From Acanthococcus lagerstroemiae (Eukaryota > Arthropoda > Insecta > Hemiptera > Eriococcidae), in NCBI GenBank assembly GCA_031841125.1, contig CM063109.1:33050038-33114037 (forward strand): a stretch of 64,000 nt of DNA, written 5' to 3'. Position 1 is the stretch's first letter. Each line of letters starts with the position of its first letter. The notes beneath the pieces are model-generated. The model saw nothing but the letters and a program-made list of their open reading frames with translations. It searched no databases and was not told where the DNA came from. Made by a program: the position numbers and the translations under genes. This document shows, piece by piece, positions 51,714 to 58,377 of this stretch.

Positions 51714-54700
51714 TACCTCCATTTTCTCTGAAAAGTCGGTAAAAGTTAAAAAAATTACTCGTATTCAATTATTTAAAGGTCTTATTCGGGATCAGGGCGA
51801 AATACTGTTGTAGAAAGTTAATTTGTTCAGATGATTTTCAAACTTTCTCTATGATCGTAAGTTTGAAAGTCACTTGACTGTGAAATGAATATTTCAGTGA
51901 AATTCTGTGATCAGTCTGAATGAGGGGAGGGGGGGGGGCTAATATTACAAGCAGGAGTATTTGATGATTGGTAGCACACAAATAAAATAACATGTCTTCA
52001 GTCCTCCGTGCAATGGGAGTTATAAATGGAGATAGATAATTACCGTAAATTGAATAAATTACCGGTAAATTTCCGGATAAATTATTGTGTAGATTCAGAT
52101 GAGGAAGAACCTCAGGGAGTGGCCAGGTTAACTTTCGGAAATTTTTAAAATAAGAGACGCCGTACTATACATCAACCCAGCAGAAATGGCTCAATTTTCG
52201 AAACAAATTTAGCCATTATGTGAGTCATGATTTTTTTGGCGTGCCTCGGGAACGAAGCGTCGCTGTTAACAATGAATTCAAACTCAGCGGACAAAATTTA
52301 GCAAGAGTATGTGTCTTTCTTAGAGCAAAGAAGTTTTCATTTTGAAATCGGATCTGGCGGAAAAGGGGCAGCTTTGTACATTTTCAGTAGCTGGCACGAT
52401 AAAGTAACCAAGCCAAATTTCAAGTCCGTACGTCTATTTCTTTTTTTGTATCACTACTTGTAAAACTTGGTGTTTTTACGCAGCTAGTAATAAGAACAAA
52501 ATATTTCAACATTAATTTTGAAATGGAGAAAATAAGGCAAGTTTAATGGAACAACGCCACTTACCAAAATCTTCATTTTGGTCATCATTTTCGGCAGCTT
52601 TCATCAAGTGGACATTTGCTGACTAGGTCCCTGCCTAAAAAGCTCCTGTGGGTCTCGGACCTCCCTGACTATTAGAAAAATCAAAAATGGCCCCATCTGT
52701 AAAACCGGGTTAATGGATAACACCTTTTTTTTGGAGAGGAGGGGGGAAGACTTATCAAATTGTTGCATTTTTTTGGAGAGGAGGGGGAGGACTTATCAAA
52801 TTGTTGCATTTTTTGTTGGAAGGGAGTACCTATCAGAATCGTTGCAATCTTAAAGATATCTCGGGGGTAAATATCGAAAAATTGTAAAAGACCATTTGTA
52901 TGTAAAATCCACTTTAGAGTAATTCTACTTGAAATATTTTTTGACTTATGATCAAAAATCAATTTTGAAGCATTATTTCACCCCCTACAGCATGATGCTC
53001 CAGTGGGAATCCCTTAGGATTTGTATATCGTCCCACAGTATGCCCTACTAACTATGCCAACATTCAACTTTACGACATTTTTGTCAAACTTGGTGTTTTT
53101 CTCACGTAACTTTTCCGGACTTTCAGTCTGCATAAATAAAAGAAATATGGATGTTGTTCATAACAAGCTGGGAGATTTTTTTTTTGGGGGGGGGCGAGGG
53201 GGATGTAGTTGGCCGTTGTTTTCCAGGGCTTTGTTGCGTTAAAGTTTTCCTTCTCTCTGCCGAAGAGCGTGTAGTTGCAGTTCGAATACTAACCCCGCGT
53301 TTCACGATGTTGAGTAAGCTATCTACGACGTGCACACGACAGTACCAATCTTTCTGATCTGGTGGTAACACGTCTTGCGATTAAAATGTCCTGTTTTTGT
53401 AAACTGCTGAAGGTTACAGAGCACGCAATGTTCTTTTTTTTTTACTTATTGCTTTCAATCCTTTATTAACCGAAGAATTTTTTTTATTTCACAAATTCTT
53501 TTTTTGCATAAATGTTCTTACAATTCAGATGATTTATTATTTAATACCGTAAACCAATCAATTTTCCCATGAAAACCTTCGCAAAAGTAATAAGACTAAT
53601 ATCGGAAATAATTGGCGTTCACGCTCTTCCAAGTTGGGTAACAACGCCAGGAAGTAAGCTTTCCAATTTCGGTTTCTGCCAAAAGTCAAAGGTCTCAAAA
53701 AAAAATAAACATAATAAAATGATACATTCCTTTTCAAATCACATCCCAAAATCCATTCAAAACATCTTTGGGATGCAGATAATCGCCTAAGAAAAATGAG
53801 TGGCGTTATTACCCGCAGGCACCTTAACATTTTTATGTCCTTCATCGTCCAACAAGTTATGCAATAAAAATATTCGAAAGACTAAAACAAGTATATAAAA
53901 CAGTATTAAGCCCAAACGAAGCGTGTAAAACAAGTCAAGTCTGTTCTTAAAAAATTTTCAATCTCGAATATTTCTGCAGGTGTGATGGCGAGTAGAATTT
54001 CAGCCATATCATAGCGTTCCCAAAAGCTAAATCTATTTTTTCGCAAAATATTCCAGGATTCGTGCAGTTAGGTAAAACCAGAAATGTTTTTCTCGTCTTT
54101 TGAGAAACTGAAGAAATATAACTGTATCTATTTAAAAACGAAAAAATTCATTTGACCTCGTTTTCTTATTACTAAAGGGCACTTTTTGAGAAAGAGGCTT
54201 CCAAAGTTTGCAAAACAGCGTTTTTCATTCCACCCTCGAACACAAGTATGAGTCATTTAATTCGTATACAGTGGCGAACTGAGGCCGTTTAGCCGCTCTG
54301 GAAATTGAACAAATAAGGCCACCGCATAAGTACTATTTTCACATTCCATTTTCTATTTCTATTCTACCGGTCCCGGAAACCCTAGAAAAGTCCCAGAATT
54401 CACTTAACTATTGCCAAAGGAATTTTTCATAAATGTTGGACACAATTTTTTCCCCAAAGCTTGGACCGTTTTCCCGATATATGGAGACTGCTTTGTGCAT
54501 AGTTCAGATCGACAACTATCACCCTTCAAATACACGCACGCAGTATACAGTGGAAGAATACAGGTAACACTGTTGTGTATATATTGAGCAAAAAATGGTA
54601 CTTTTTGCACCCAAGTTTTTCCCGGAAGTGTCTTACAAAGTCCCGGAAACGTCCCGGAACTCCAAAACTGAATTCTAGTAGACACCATGTAATTCATCAG

Positions 54701-56100
54701 CTTCAATAATTGGCCCCAAGTTCTCAGAGGAGGGTAATCAAGATGACAATTTTCAATTTACTACTACTTGACTAGTCAAGTACTGCCTCATTCCCTCCTA
54801 AAATTACTTGTGAACCCTCTGGCTATCCATTATTCTATGGGATTTCTTAAGACCTCGGACCGAACCACGCACGGCCTGGCTAGGGTAAGGAAATGTAAAT
54901 GCATCCCGGGCCTTTCCACCTATTGTGGTCTTGTGAGCCCTTTTGGTCGCAATCCACAATATCATTGAAAACAATTTTTACATTTGTTGCCCGGGCCCCT
55001 TGTATTTTCCATCACAAGAATTTAATCACCGGGCCGTGTCTGGCCCCAACATACACACAATTGAAAAGTAACCGCTAATGTTCGAAGCAACAACTCGCAA
55101 CATTATTTATGAAATTAAACTGATGTACCGCCCAAATCACCTGACATCTTCAAAAGTGGAACATGAAAGAAATCAAAATTAACAAAGTTGAAATGAGGCG
55201 TTCTGGTGTGATGTCAGTTTAACTATGTAATCAACAAAGTATACCAGTTGTTTTCCTGCAAATGCTTGGATTCTGTTGTTTACTTCCCTCGTTTCCAGAC
55301 AGTCCATCGCCACAGAAGGTGACAAGTCTGAAGAGTCCAGGGAAGGCAACAGGTAAGTCACTTCTGTGGCGAAAACTAAGAAAAAAGAAAAACAATTTGT
55401 ATACATACGTGATTCTTTCCCTGTACGTGAATTCTAAAATCCATTTTTCCGGACAGTGGCATTCTTTCAGGTTTCCTATCACAGCTCAGCTACTATTACT
55501 CATTACGCCCATCCCAACGGTATTATTCAATTTCGCCAAAAAAGTGACTTGACTGTTTTTTTCCTTGTACCTTTCAACTATTTTTGATTTTGATCTAGTA
55601 ATTTAAAAATATGATTCTAAACAAAAAGAAAAAAAATCCGTAACTGTTCATACTCTTAAAATCGTTTTGCAAGTAGCAGAATCCAGTTGGAAGTAGATAT
55701 ATTCTTAACAGTGACTTAAGTTATATTTCAGATTCCTTCGATACTCCTTTAAGAATCATTTTGATCAGGAATTTCTGGAATTCTGGCTCCAATCCGCCTC
55801 CGATCGCGTACGAGGAACTCCACTGAAACACCTCTCTTTCGGAGGTAATCTCAGAGATACACAAACGTATCGAAGAAATTCGGAAAAATTACTTCTGAGG
55901 CTTACTTTCTCCTCGGTTTTGTCGAACGACCGAGTGATCATTCTCGAAAACGTATCACCATCGAGAATATATAGCTAACACCGAACACCCACCGACAACT
56001 ATAATTTCACTTTAAATTAAACAAACTGATACAAAATCGCGCACTTACTGGATGAGGAATTTTTGGACGAGTGGTACCTGTGCGTGTCGAAGCTCTGCAT
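16461..56100 (-). CDS. tll: Tailless-type nuclear receptor (NR2E), full spliced coding region, 8 exons
   Basis: Eight exons join in frame: 56100-56049, 29492-29411, 27157-27139, 26826-26691, 26600-26386, 26302-26168, 25145-24911 and 16735-16461. They total 1149 nt and give 382 residues plus TGA. All introns are GT..AG with phases 1,2,0,1,0,0,1. The DNA-binding domain (about residues 24-96) has eight zinc cysteines (C26, C29, C43, C46, C62, C70, C80, C83) and the P-box CDGCAGFFK. The second finger has seven residues between its first two cysteines, as in Tailless. [26 protein letters not shown] and [13 protein letters not shown] are near-invariant in tailless/TLX. The ligand-binding domain (about 180-382) has [31 protein letters not shown] and the C-terminal [22 protein letters not shown]. 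Family knowledge: a nuclear transcription factor, mainly a repressor, for embryonic terminal and head/brain patterning. Dissatisfaction and PNR-type NR2E members were considered, but the P-box and the RILY..ACKVC start favour tailless. Drosophila Tll is about 450 residues, so this copy is somewhat shorter. No transcript evidence is available here. Confidence 0.95.
17105..17620 (+). pseudogene. LINE C-terminal fragment in tll intron 7
   Basis: Across shifted frames it reads [16 protein letters not shown], then [22 protein letters not shown] and [10 protein letters not shown]. This is the common LINE C-terminal pattern K..(Y/W)FGHL.R......EGK..GRRR..W...I..W. Frameshifts are present and the upstream part is missing, so the clade cannot be fixed. 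The left edge (gtagtgcggggtcaaatgga) resembles a separate DNA-element terminus. Confidence 0.55.
17621..20980. other. tll intron 7, no gene recognised; MITE-like scraps
   Basis: Contains G/C homopolymers and short segments such as ggcggatgcaggggggtccg near 18571 and a pyrimidine-rich stretch at 19800-19850, typical of the G-rich MITEs of this genome. No domain-bearing frame. Confidence 0.45.
21353..21507. mobile_element. 155-bp hAT MITE
   Basis: Ends are CAGTGGCGTGGCCAG and TAGCTACTCCTCTG; the terminal CAG-GG bases are inverted. Flanking 8-mers are tacacgat (21345-21352) and tgcacgat (21508-21515), 7 of 8 identical. G8 and G12 runs sit just inside the element. It interrupts the open frame described next. 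Confidence 0.75.
21508..21890 (+). pseudogene. AT-hook-containing coding-like remnant
   Basis: The open frame contains [20 protein letters not shown] and [16 protein letters not shown], the latter a canonical AT-hook core (KRGRP). The C-terminal part is very Lys-rich, followed by [14 protein letters not shown]. If the MITE at 21353-21507 and one 8-mer are ignored, the frame extends upstream (..[15 protein letters not shown]). I do not recognise the protein. It may be part of a transposon ORF or a processed pseudogene. Confidence 0.35.
22396..23170. other. tll intron 7, no gene recognised
   Basis: AT-rich with several poly(A)/poly(T) tracts. No recognised domain or repeat. Confidence 0.5.
23175..23565 (+). 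pseudogene. RTE-like LINE C-terminal fragment
   Basis: Across frames it reads [31 protein letters not shown] and [20 protein letters not shown] then HEVYAQNKG, the order expected of LINE C-termini (W.GH..., DRW...V..W, RGR..RW.DD, W.R...DR..W..L.E.YA). In-frame stops are present. Confidence 0.65.
23971..24789 (+). mobile_element. tRNA-derived SINE S1, copy 3, split by a hAT MITE
   Basis: The head TCGCCTAGTGGTAACG with box B TGTTCGAGTCC starts the element at 23971. The body runs to 24244, is interrupted by a 370-bp insertion, and resumes after it to gaccgcgacttccaacgttc-like sequence near 24780. Removing the insert plus one 8-bp duplication gives the same order as copy 2. Confidence 0.85.
24245..24614. 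mobile_element. 370-bp hAT MITE inside SINE S1
   Basis: Ends CAGGGCCTGATTTAG and CTAAATCTGGCTCTG are inverted repeats with few mismatches. The flanking 8-mer ctgaacat is identical at 24237-24244 and 24615-24622. It holds a long poly(T) and GGGCCC-rich arms but no transposase. Confidence 0.92.
24911..25145 (-). CDS. tll: tll exon 7 (LBD central helices)
   Basis: This 235-nt exon has acceptor TTTTGTTGCAG and donor GTGAGG. It encodes 78 residues plus one base. [20 protein letters not shown] matches helix 5 and the following loop of Tailless/TLX, and [15 protein letters not shown] matches the helix 8 region (EFACLKAIVLF-type motif). The intervening stretch is Lys/Glu-rich and variable in the family. 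Confidence 0.96.
25146..26167 (-). other. tll intron 6, CpG-rich, no recognised repeat
   Basis: This 1022-bp intron has many CG dinucleotides and no similarity to the repeats elsewhere in the window. The long open frames on the opposite strand (25231-25614, for example) show no recognisable domain and are probably chance. It is a candidate regulatory intron. Confidence 0.4.
26168..26302 (-). CDS. tll: tll exon 6 (LBD helix 3-4 region)
   Basis: This is 135 nt in phase 0/0, giving 45 residues. It contains the nuclear-receptor ligand-binding-domain signature [20 protein letters not shown] followed by VNLPVEDQ. The acceptor is CTCTACAG and the donor GTAAAC. Introns 4 and 5 on either side are only 90 and 83 bp, so this part of the gene is compact. 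Confidence 0.96.
26386..26600 (-). CDS. tll: tll exon 5 (post-DBD motif and hinge)
   Basis: This 215-nt exon encodes 72 residues. It begins [20 protein letters not shown], the conserved stretch after the second finger in NR2E proteins, then a Ser/Thr/Asp-rich hinge, and ends LYPPQILSQ at donor GTGAGT. The hinge is short, which accounts for part of the size difference from the longer Drosophila protein. Confidence 0.96.
26691..26826 (-). CDS. tll: tll exon 4 (second zinc finger and C-terminal extension start)
   Basis: This 136-nt exon has acceptor GATTTCAG and donor GTGAGT. It encodes 45 residues from [19 protein letters not shown] through [18 protein letters not shown] to INVGMNKD, plus one base. 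All four cysteines of finger 2 are present, with the seven-residue first spacing typical of Tailless. It ends exactly where relatives continue AVQHERGPR, which exon 5 provides. Confidence 0.97.
27139..27157 (-). CDS. tll: tll exon 3, 19-nt microexon encoding the P-box
   Basis: This tiny exon has a strong acceptor (TTTTTTTGTTTGCAG) and the donor GTAAGT. It supplies the last base of a glycine codon plus C-A-G-F-F-K. Exon 2 ends GAT GG and exon 4 begins CGA TCG, so only this microexon restores the invariant CDGCAGFFKRSIR. It carries the fourth cysteine of finger 1 and the recognition helix that sets half-site specificity, so skipping it would destroy DNA binding and shift the frame. Confidence 0.96.
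27158..29410 (-). other. tll intron 2, no repeat identified
   Basis: 2.25 kb with short open frames only. A G9 run lies near 28280 and a GT microsatellite near 29095-29107. Confidence 0.5.
29411..29492 (-). CDS. tll: tll exon 2 (first zinc finger, N-terminal half)
   Basis: The acceptor is a pyrimidine-rich tract ending TTTCAG and the donor is GTAAGT (29410-29405). The exon is 82 nt and encodes [20 protein letters not shown] followed by GIFACD, with split codons at both ends. It carries the first three zinc-binding cysteines of finger 1 and the invariant SSGKHYG loop. CQDN is a local variation: most relatives have CRDH (Tailless) or CGDR (other NR2E) at this point. Confidence 0.96.
29493..30380. 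other. tll intron 1, 3' end, no gene recognised
   Basis: AT-rich intron sequence next to exon 2, with no recognised domain in either strand. Confidence 0.5.
30390..33010 (+). pseudogene. RTE-type LINE, nearly full-length but broken, in tll intron 1
   Basis: Order of motifs: endonuclease-like [19 protein letters not shown] near 30540; [11 protein letters not shown] (APE endonuclease SDH motif) near 30940; a Lys/Glu-rich linker; then reverse transcriptase with [20 protein letters not shown] at 31948 and [15 protein letters not shown] near 32118. The YADD box region is shifted. C-terminally there are [33 protein letters not shown] and a final [27 protein letters not shown] ending near 33005. 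Many stops, frameshifts and A-runs show it is inactive. It lies antisense to tll. Confidence 0.85.
33011..36417. other. tll intron 1 segment, including a CpG-rich stretch
   Basis: 33690-34830 is rich in CG dinucleotides and shows no recognised repeat or coding domain. At 34879-34960 and 35160-35260, segments such as cagggttggattcatgaata and cggactggcccatcg look like hAT MITE ends. A TTTA tract is at 35597-35612. Short open frames have no recognisable domain. Confidence 0.45.
36418..37622 (+). pseudogene. Jockey/CR1-like LINE reverse-transcriptase fragment
   Basis: 37060-37200 reads [20 protein letters not shown] then [20 protein letters not shown], a textbook reverse-transcriptase palm motif ([12 protein letters not shown]). 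Upstream [18 protein letters not shown] is the pre-RT linker. Downstream, NTDKC (37450) and [20 protein letters not shown] (37540-37600) match the C-terminal region of Jockey-type elements, so part between them is deleted. Stops and frameshifts are numerous. Confidence 0.75.
38305..39358. mobile_element. Palindrome-rich DNA transposon with long terminal inverted repeats
   Basis: Left end CCTAAATCGCGTAA and right end TTTACGCGATTTAGG are inverted, and similarity continues for about 95 bp (ttcgtgaaatcggca and its complement). Each arm is built of variants of a roughly 20-bp unit like gccgattacgtgaaatcggc; the one at 38321-38340 is a perfect 20-bp palindrome. The centre carries a short coding-like frame on the minus strand. 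Long TIRs and an integrase-like core would fit a Ginger-type element, but that is tentative. Confidence 0.75.
38714..38920 (-). pseudogene. Coding remnant inside the palindrome-rich transposon
   Basis: A 68-residue frame, [20 protein letters not shown] then [20 protein letters not shown] and [10 protein letters not shown]. The pattern [18 protein letters not shown] resembles N-terminal regions of integrase-type transposases (Ginger/KRBA2-like). The catalytic core is absent. The similarity is judged by eye. Confidence 0.3.
39359..40384. other. tll intron 1, weakly coding-like minus strand
   Basis: The minus strand carries short frames that read as continuous protein-like segments but with many stops. 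No recognised domain. Confidence 0.3.
40385..40615 (-). pseudogene. Short coding-like frame, possible retroelement gag remnant
   Basis: Open for about 75 residues without a visible start. It contains [20 protein letters not shown] then [20 protein letters not shown], probably helical and Lys/Glu-rich. After a stop the frame continues [21 protein letters not shown] gag-like coiled region of a BEL or Gypsy element would look like this, but there is no diagnostic motif. Confidence 0.2.
40680..43890. other. tll intron 1 segment with a CpG-rich stretch
   Basis: 41690-42330 is noticeably CpG-rich and lacks recognised repeats. A poly(T)/TTTA tract is at 42493-42535 and C9 near 43580. No recognised gene. 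Confidence 0.4.
43901..44166. repeat. Tandem duplication, two units of about 149 bp
   Basis: 43901 and 44051 both begin with a gggtaactaaagg(g)gaaacc-like stretch, followed by aagggtaactga and gggtttctgggtaatc in the same order. Each unit is itself built of gggtaact repeats. Units differ by substitutions and small gaps. Confidence 0.75.
44467..45540 (+). pseudogene. Tc1-like (DD34E) transposase, broken
   Basis: N-terminal helix-turn-helix: [19 protein letters not shown] (44578 on). Catalytic residues: first Asp in FTDECRF (44971-44973), second Asp in [11 protein letters not shown] (45242-45244), Glu in [17 protein letters not shown] (45347-45349). The last two are 34 residues apart, giving DD34E. 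The C-terminus ends [12 protein letters not shown] at a TAA at 45538-45540. Stops near 44695 and 44787 and two frameshifts (about 45000 and 45180) inactivate it. A possible left inverted end, actgccgaacaaaag, is near 44182. It lies antisense to tll in intron 1. Confidence 0.88.
45740..46155 (+). repeat. Repeat E, two tandem units
   Basis: Both units contain ggtgaaaat.attcaa.ttctcgag.c, a ttgaccaatttt-like block, and a (gg)tac/tgc.tcagcaa.ggagcgtc-like block. A third partial copy lies at 52195-52330. Unit length is roughly 280 bp. Class unknown. Confidence 0.6.
46370..47610 (-). pseudogene. RTE-type LINE reverse-transcriptase fragment
   Basis: Minus strand reads [20 protein letters not shown] (46890 down), [37 protein letters not shown] and then ..[14 protein letters not shown] and [20 protein letters not shown] near 46420. 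These are RT motifs 2-5, with FADD as the catalytic box. In-frame stops and a frameshift near 46510 inactivate it. Upstream 47100-47290 looks like an unrelated insertion. Confidence 0.82.
47726..48290 (+). pseudogene. RTE-type LINE 3' end, opposite orientation to its neighbour
   Basis: Frame reads [20 protein letters not shown] then [20 protein letters not shown] and, after frame changes, [18 protein letters not shown] and [19 protein letters not shown]. It ends near EANALTWAG and an AATAAA-containing 3' tail at 48285-48293. This is the RTE C-terminal region. It abuts the minus-strand RTE piece head to head. Confidence 0.8.
48790..51320 (-). pseudogene. RTE-type LINE, endonuclease plus RT, broken
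   Basis: Reading the minus strand from 51292: endonuclease [20 protein letters not shown] and [15 protein letters not shown] (the DFNAK motif); linker and pre-RT 50639-50157 with [42 protein letters not shown] near 50100; [20 protein letters not shown] at 49890; [20 protein letters not shown] at 49720; LLRFADDAE at 49580; C-terminal [20 protein letters not shown] near 49080. Frameshifts and stops occur between the blocks. This is the most complete LINE in the window. Confidence 0.88.
51321..52721. other. tll intron 1, no gene recognised
   Basis: Includes the AAT microsatellite at 51672-51708, a G9 run near 51930, and a partial copy of repeat E at 52195-52330. No coding domain. Confidence 0.5.
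51660..51712. repeat. A-rich and AAT microsatellite
   Basis: A9 followed by about 11 AAT-type units and an A-run. Confidence 0.9.
52724..52815. repeat. Short tandem duplication (about 47 bp x 2)
   Basis: ttggagaggagggg followed by gacttatcaaattgttgca occurs twice in direct succession. Confidence 0.8.
53203..53425 (-). mobile_element. tRNA-derived SINE S1, copy 4, 5'-truncated
   Basis: The complement contains ccaccagatcagaaagattg, gtactgtcgtgtgcacgtcg-like sequence and ctcttcggcagagagaagga, matching the S1 body. The tRNA-like head is missing. Confidence 0.75.
53426..56048. other. tll intron 1, 5' end; MITE scraps, no gene recognised
   Basis: Segments at 54271-54300 (cagtggcgaactgaggcc) and 54860-55040 (cgggcc-rich arms) look like hAT MITE ends. 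From about 55780 to the exon 1 donor the sequence is CpG-rich with no repeat recognised. Confidence 0.4.
56049..56100 (-). CDS. tll: tll exon 1 (start codon, N-terminus)
   Basis: It encodes 17 residues, [17 protein letters not shown], plus the first base of a serine codon, followed by the consensus donor GTAAGT at 56048-56043. Joining it to exon 2 gives ..SSSSRILYDV, matching the usual Tailless layout of a short Ser-rich start directly before RILY. An in-frame TGA lies four codons upstream (56112-56110), so this is the first possible in-frame ATG unless another exon is spliced on. The base at -3 is G, an acceptable start context. Exon 1 is 26.6 kb from exon 2 and was found by phase, donor and residue pattern, so it is less certain than the domain exons. 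Confidence 0.85.
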
Positions 56101-57150
56101 TTCGGAAATTCACGCGAAACCGCAACCCCCGGCGAGAGAATACCTCGAGCGAAAAATAATACAAAATGCAAACTGTTCCGCACAAACTTCATTAAAAGAT
56201 TAACACGCGAATGACTTATGGGCTTCTCAGCTTCCAATTTTGACATCGAATACAGTCACCGATTTCACGAGAGCGCGATTCCTATTGGCCCGAACTCACC
56301 CCTATTAGGTCGGCGGTGCACGCCTTTTTTTTTCTTCTTCCCGTTTCGTGATCACCCTTAACCGTTTTGTAAACGATGAGTCTTTTAACAGCTGATGATG
56401 GTGTTTGTGTCTCTTCTGCCTTCTCGCTCTCCATCCGCATCTGCACTGCCTGCACCGCCGCACTCTATTTCGAAGACATAAGTCAGTTTGAATTGGCGAC
56501 CGGGGATTATCACGAAACGAACTCGTGTTTTTCCATGTTGATGAGTTTTGACGTCTCTCTTCTCCATCCCGGCGAATCTGCTCTCTCTATTTTTTTTTTT
56601 TTTTACTACCCTGACAAAAGCCTCTTAGAATAGGAAGATACGTTATTACGTCACCCGGATCATAAGCTGGACCGAAAACTCGACTCTTAAATCGTTTTAC
56701 GGGTCGCTGTGTGACTCCTCGCGTTTTATAATTGAACGCATCTTCTGTCTTTCCCAAGTATTCGGTTTAATGACTACGAAGGGTACAGATAATCATATTA
56801 CGATTCGGTTACAAGAGCACCGAGCTTAGTTTTAAGTTGATTTTCGATGAGCTGGGACGGTCGACTGTTCGGGAATGCGAAAACGAACCTAGTTCCGTGT
56901 TGGTAGAAAAGTGAAGGAATGAAGAATGGAGGCATTAATCCGTCTCGAACGATGTTGGTGGCAAAATAGATCCGGAATTTTCGATGAAAATCTTTAGAGC
57001 CCGAATTGGGAAACATGCCCCAGAACTTGGGTAACCCCTGTCCAGGGTTAGCAAATGCTCGAGCATTTTCTTTTTGAGGATATGTGACGCGTAACTAAAC
57101 GTAGATACTACCCAAAGTAGAGGCTGCCGAAGCAGTAAAAAACTGGTCAA
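56101..57150 (-). promoter_or_regulatory. Putative tll 5' UTR and promoter side
   Basis: This stretch upstream of the tll start codon shows no recognisable transposon and is richer in CpG than the introns. A CCAAT box on the minus strand lies at 56288-56284, about 185 bp before the ATG. There are upstream ATGs, for example the one opening at 56246, which is out of frame with tll. Either transcription starts downstream of them or they form upstream ORFs. I saw no convincing TATA box. The call rests on position and base composition only. Confidence 0.4.
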
Positions 57151-57620
57151 TTGAGAATTATAGTTCCCCAGAAATAGACTAGGAAAATTAGAGTTAAATT
57201 TGACAAAAAATAAAGCGAATATTGTTGTTCACGAATCTCTTTAGAGTAGCTTCCTAATAAACATATCAAAAGCCTAAAGTCATAGTAGTGCCACTATTTT
57301 CTCAAAGGGGCTGAGCGCCTTGCAAAATCCAGATTTTTTCCAAATGTATCGCGAAATATCGACTGTGGCAGGGAACTTTTCAATCAAAAATTATTCCTAA
57401 AGTTGTACATAAAAACGGTATCTTACAAGATTTTCGTAACTTTCCTCAAAATGCCCGAAATAGGGAATCTTCTTTATAACCAGTTTTGAAGGGTATTAGT
57501 AGATAGTACAATGAAAATGAAAGAAAAAATATTATTACAGAGTATTGCTCATCTTGGAAACTGAAGCGCTACAAAAATTGAAAGTTGTGCACTTCAAAAA
57601 TCATACTGAAATTTTATGAC
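57151..57620. other. No gene recognised
   Basis: AT-rich upstream flank of tll without a recognisable domain or repeat. Confidence 0.45.
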
Positions 57621-57629
57621 TAGAATGAT

Positions 57630-57895
57630 GATGATGATAAGATTATGAGTCTTACGACCGGTTTGATGCAGCTCCCCATTTCTCTCTATCCTGATAACAC
57701 TTACATTTGACATCCTAGATTACCTGTTGAACATACTGAAATCTTTGCCGACCTACCCAGTTCTATCCTTTCACCTTTTCTTCTAGCAGCAGTGATATTA
57801 TTCTTGGATATCTCAAGTTATACCCTATTAGTTTATCTCTCCTTCTCATCAGACAATTCTAAATATCCATTTTACCTCCTGCCAGAAGTTCCCTT
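57630..57895 (-). repeat. LINE 3' region fragment
   Basis: The stretch gaccggtttgatgcagctcc and the following Cys/Leu-coding pyrimidine-rich sequence look like the inverted 3' part of a LINE ORF plus UTR. Identification is by general resemblance only. Confidence 0.35.
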
Positions 57896-57955
57896 TCGTT
57901 CTTATGGGAAAATACATGGAGTTTCGACTTTTGTTCCAGACTAAATTTCCCTCTT

Positions 57956-58248
57956 ATTCGGGCCGTATAGCGCTAGTATCGAGTCGACTACTCTCATCAG
58001 TGACCAAAAGGTAAGATTTTTGACACACGTGGCAAAATTTTGGAATCTAGGAATTATAATAGTCTTAATCGAAAGAAAATTCGTTGTTCGAAAAATTCGT
58101 TTCTGTTTAAATATTTCAAAGTCGTCTTCATTTTCGAAATATTTCAACTTTAATGAGTATGTGGTGAAAATTTATAGATTTTTACCTTCTGCTACTTATC
58201 TCTTCGACTCGATAGCAACGCGCTCTGACGGATGTACGGCCCGAATAT
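57956..58248. mobile_element. Short inverted-repeat element in repeat D
   Basis: attcgggccgta on the left is matched by tacggcccgaat on the right, and the insertion interrupts a sequence that is continuous at 9380-9400. About 290 bp, no coding content. Superfamily unknown. Confidence 0.6.
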
Positions 58249-58377
58249 TCACCAGGACCAAAGACTGTAAATTAAACAATAGAACCTTTGCTATCGGATT
58301 CAGCTTGTGACATTGGAAGATAAGTCTTTTGCTTCCAACTTTTCGATTTTAATAAAATGTTCAACTTTTTCAAATCA

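Noticed and set aside
55262..55552. 96-residue frame near the 5' end of tll intron 1
   Set aside because: Pyrimidine-rich, no domain, lies in an intron antisense; no splice or start context to support it.
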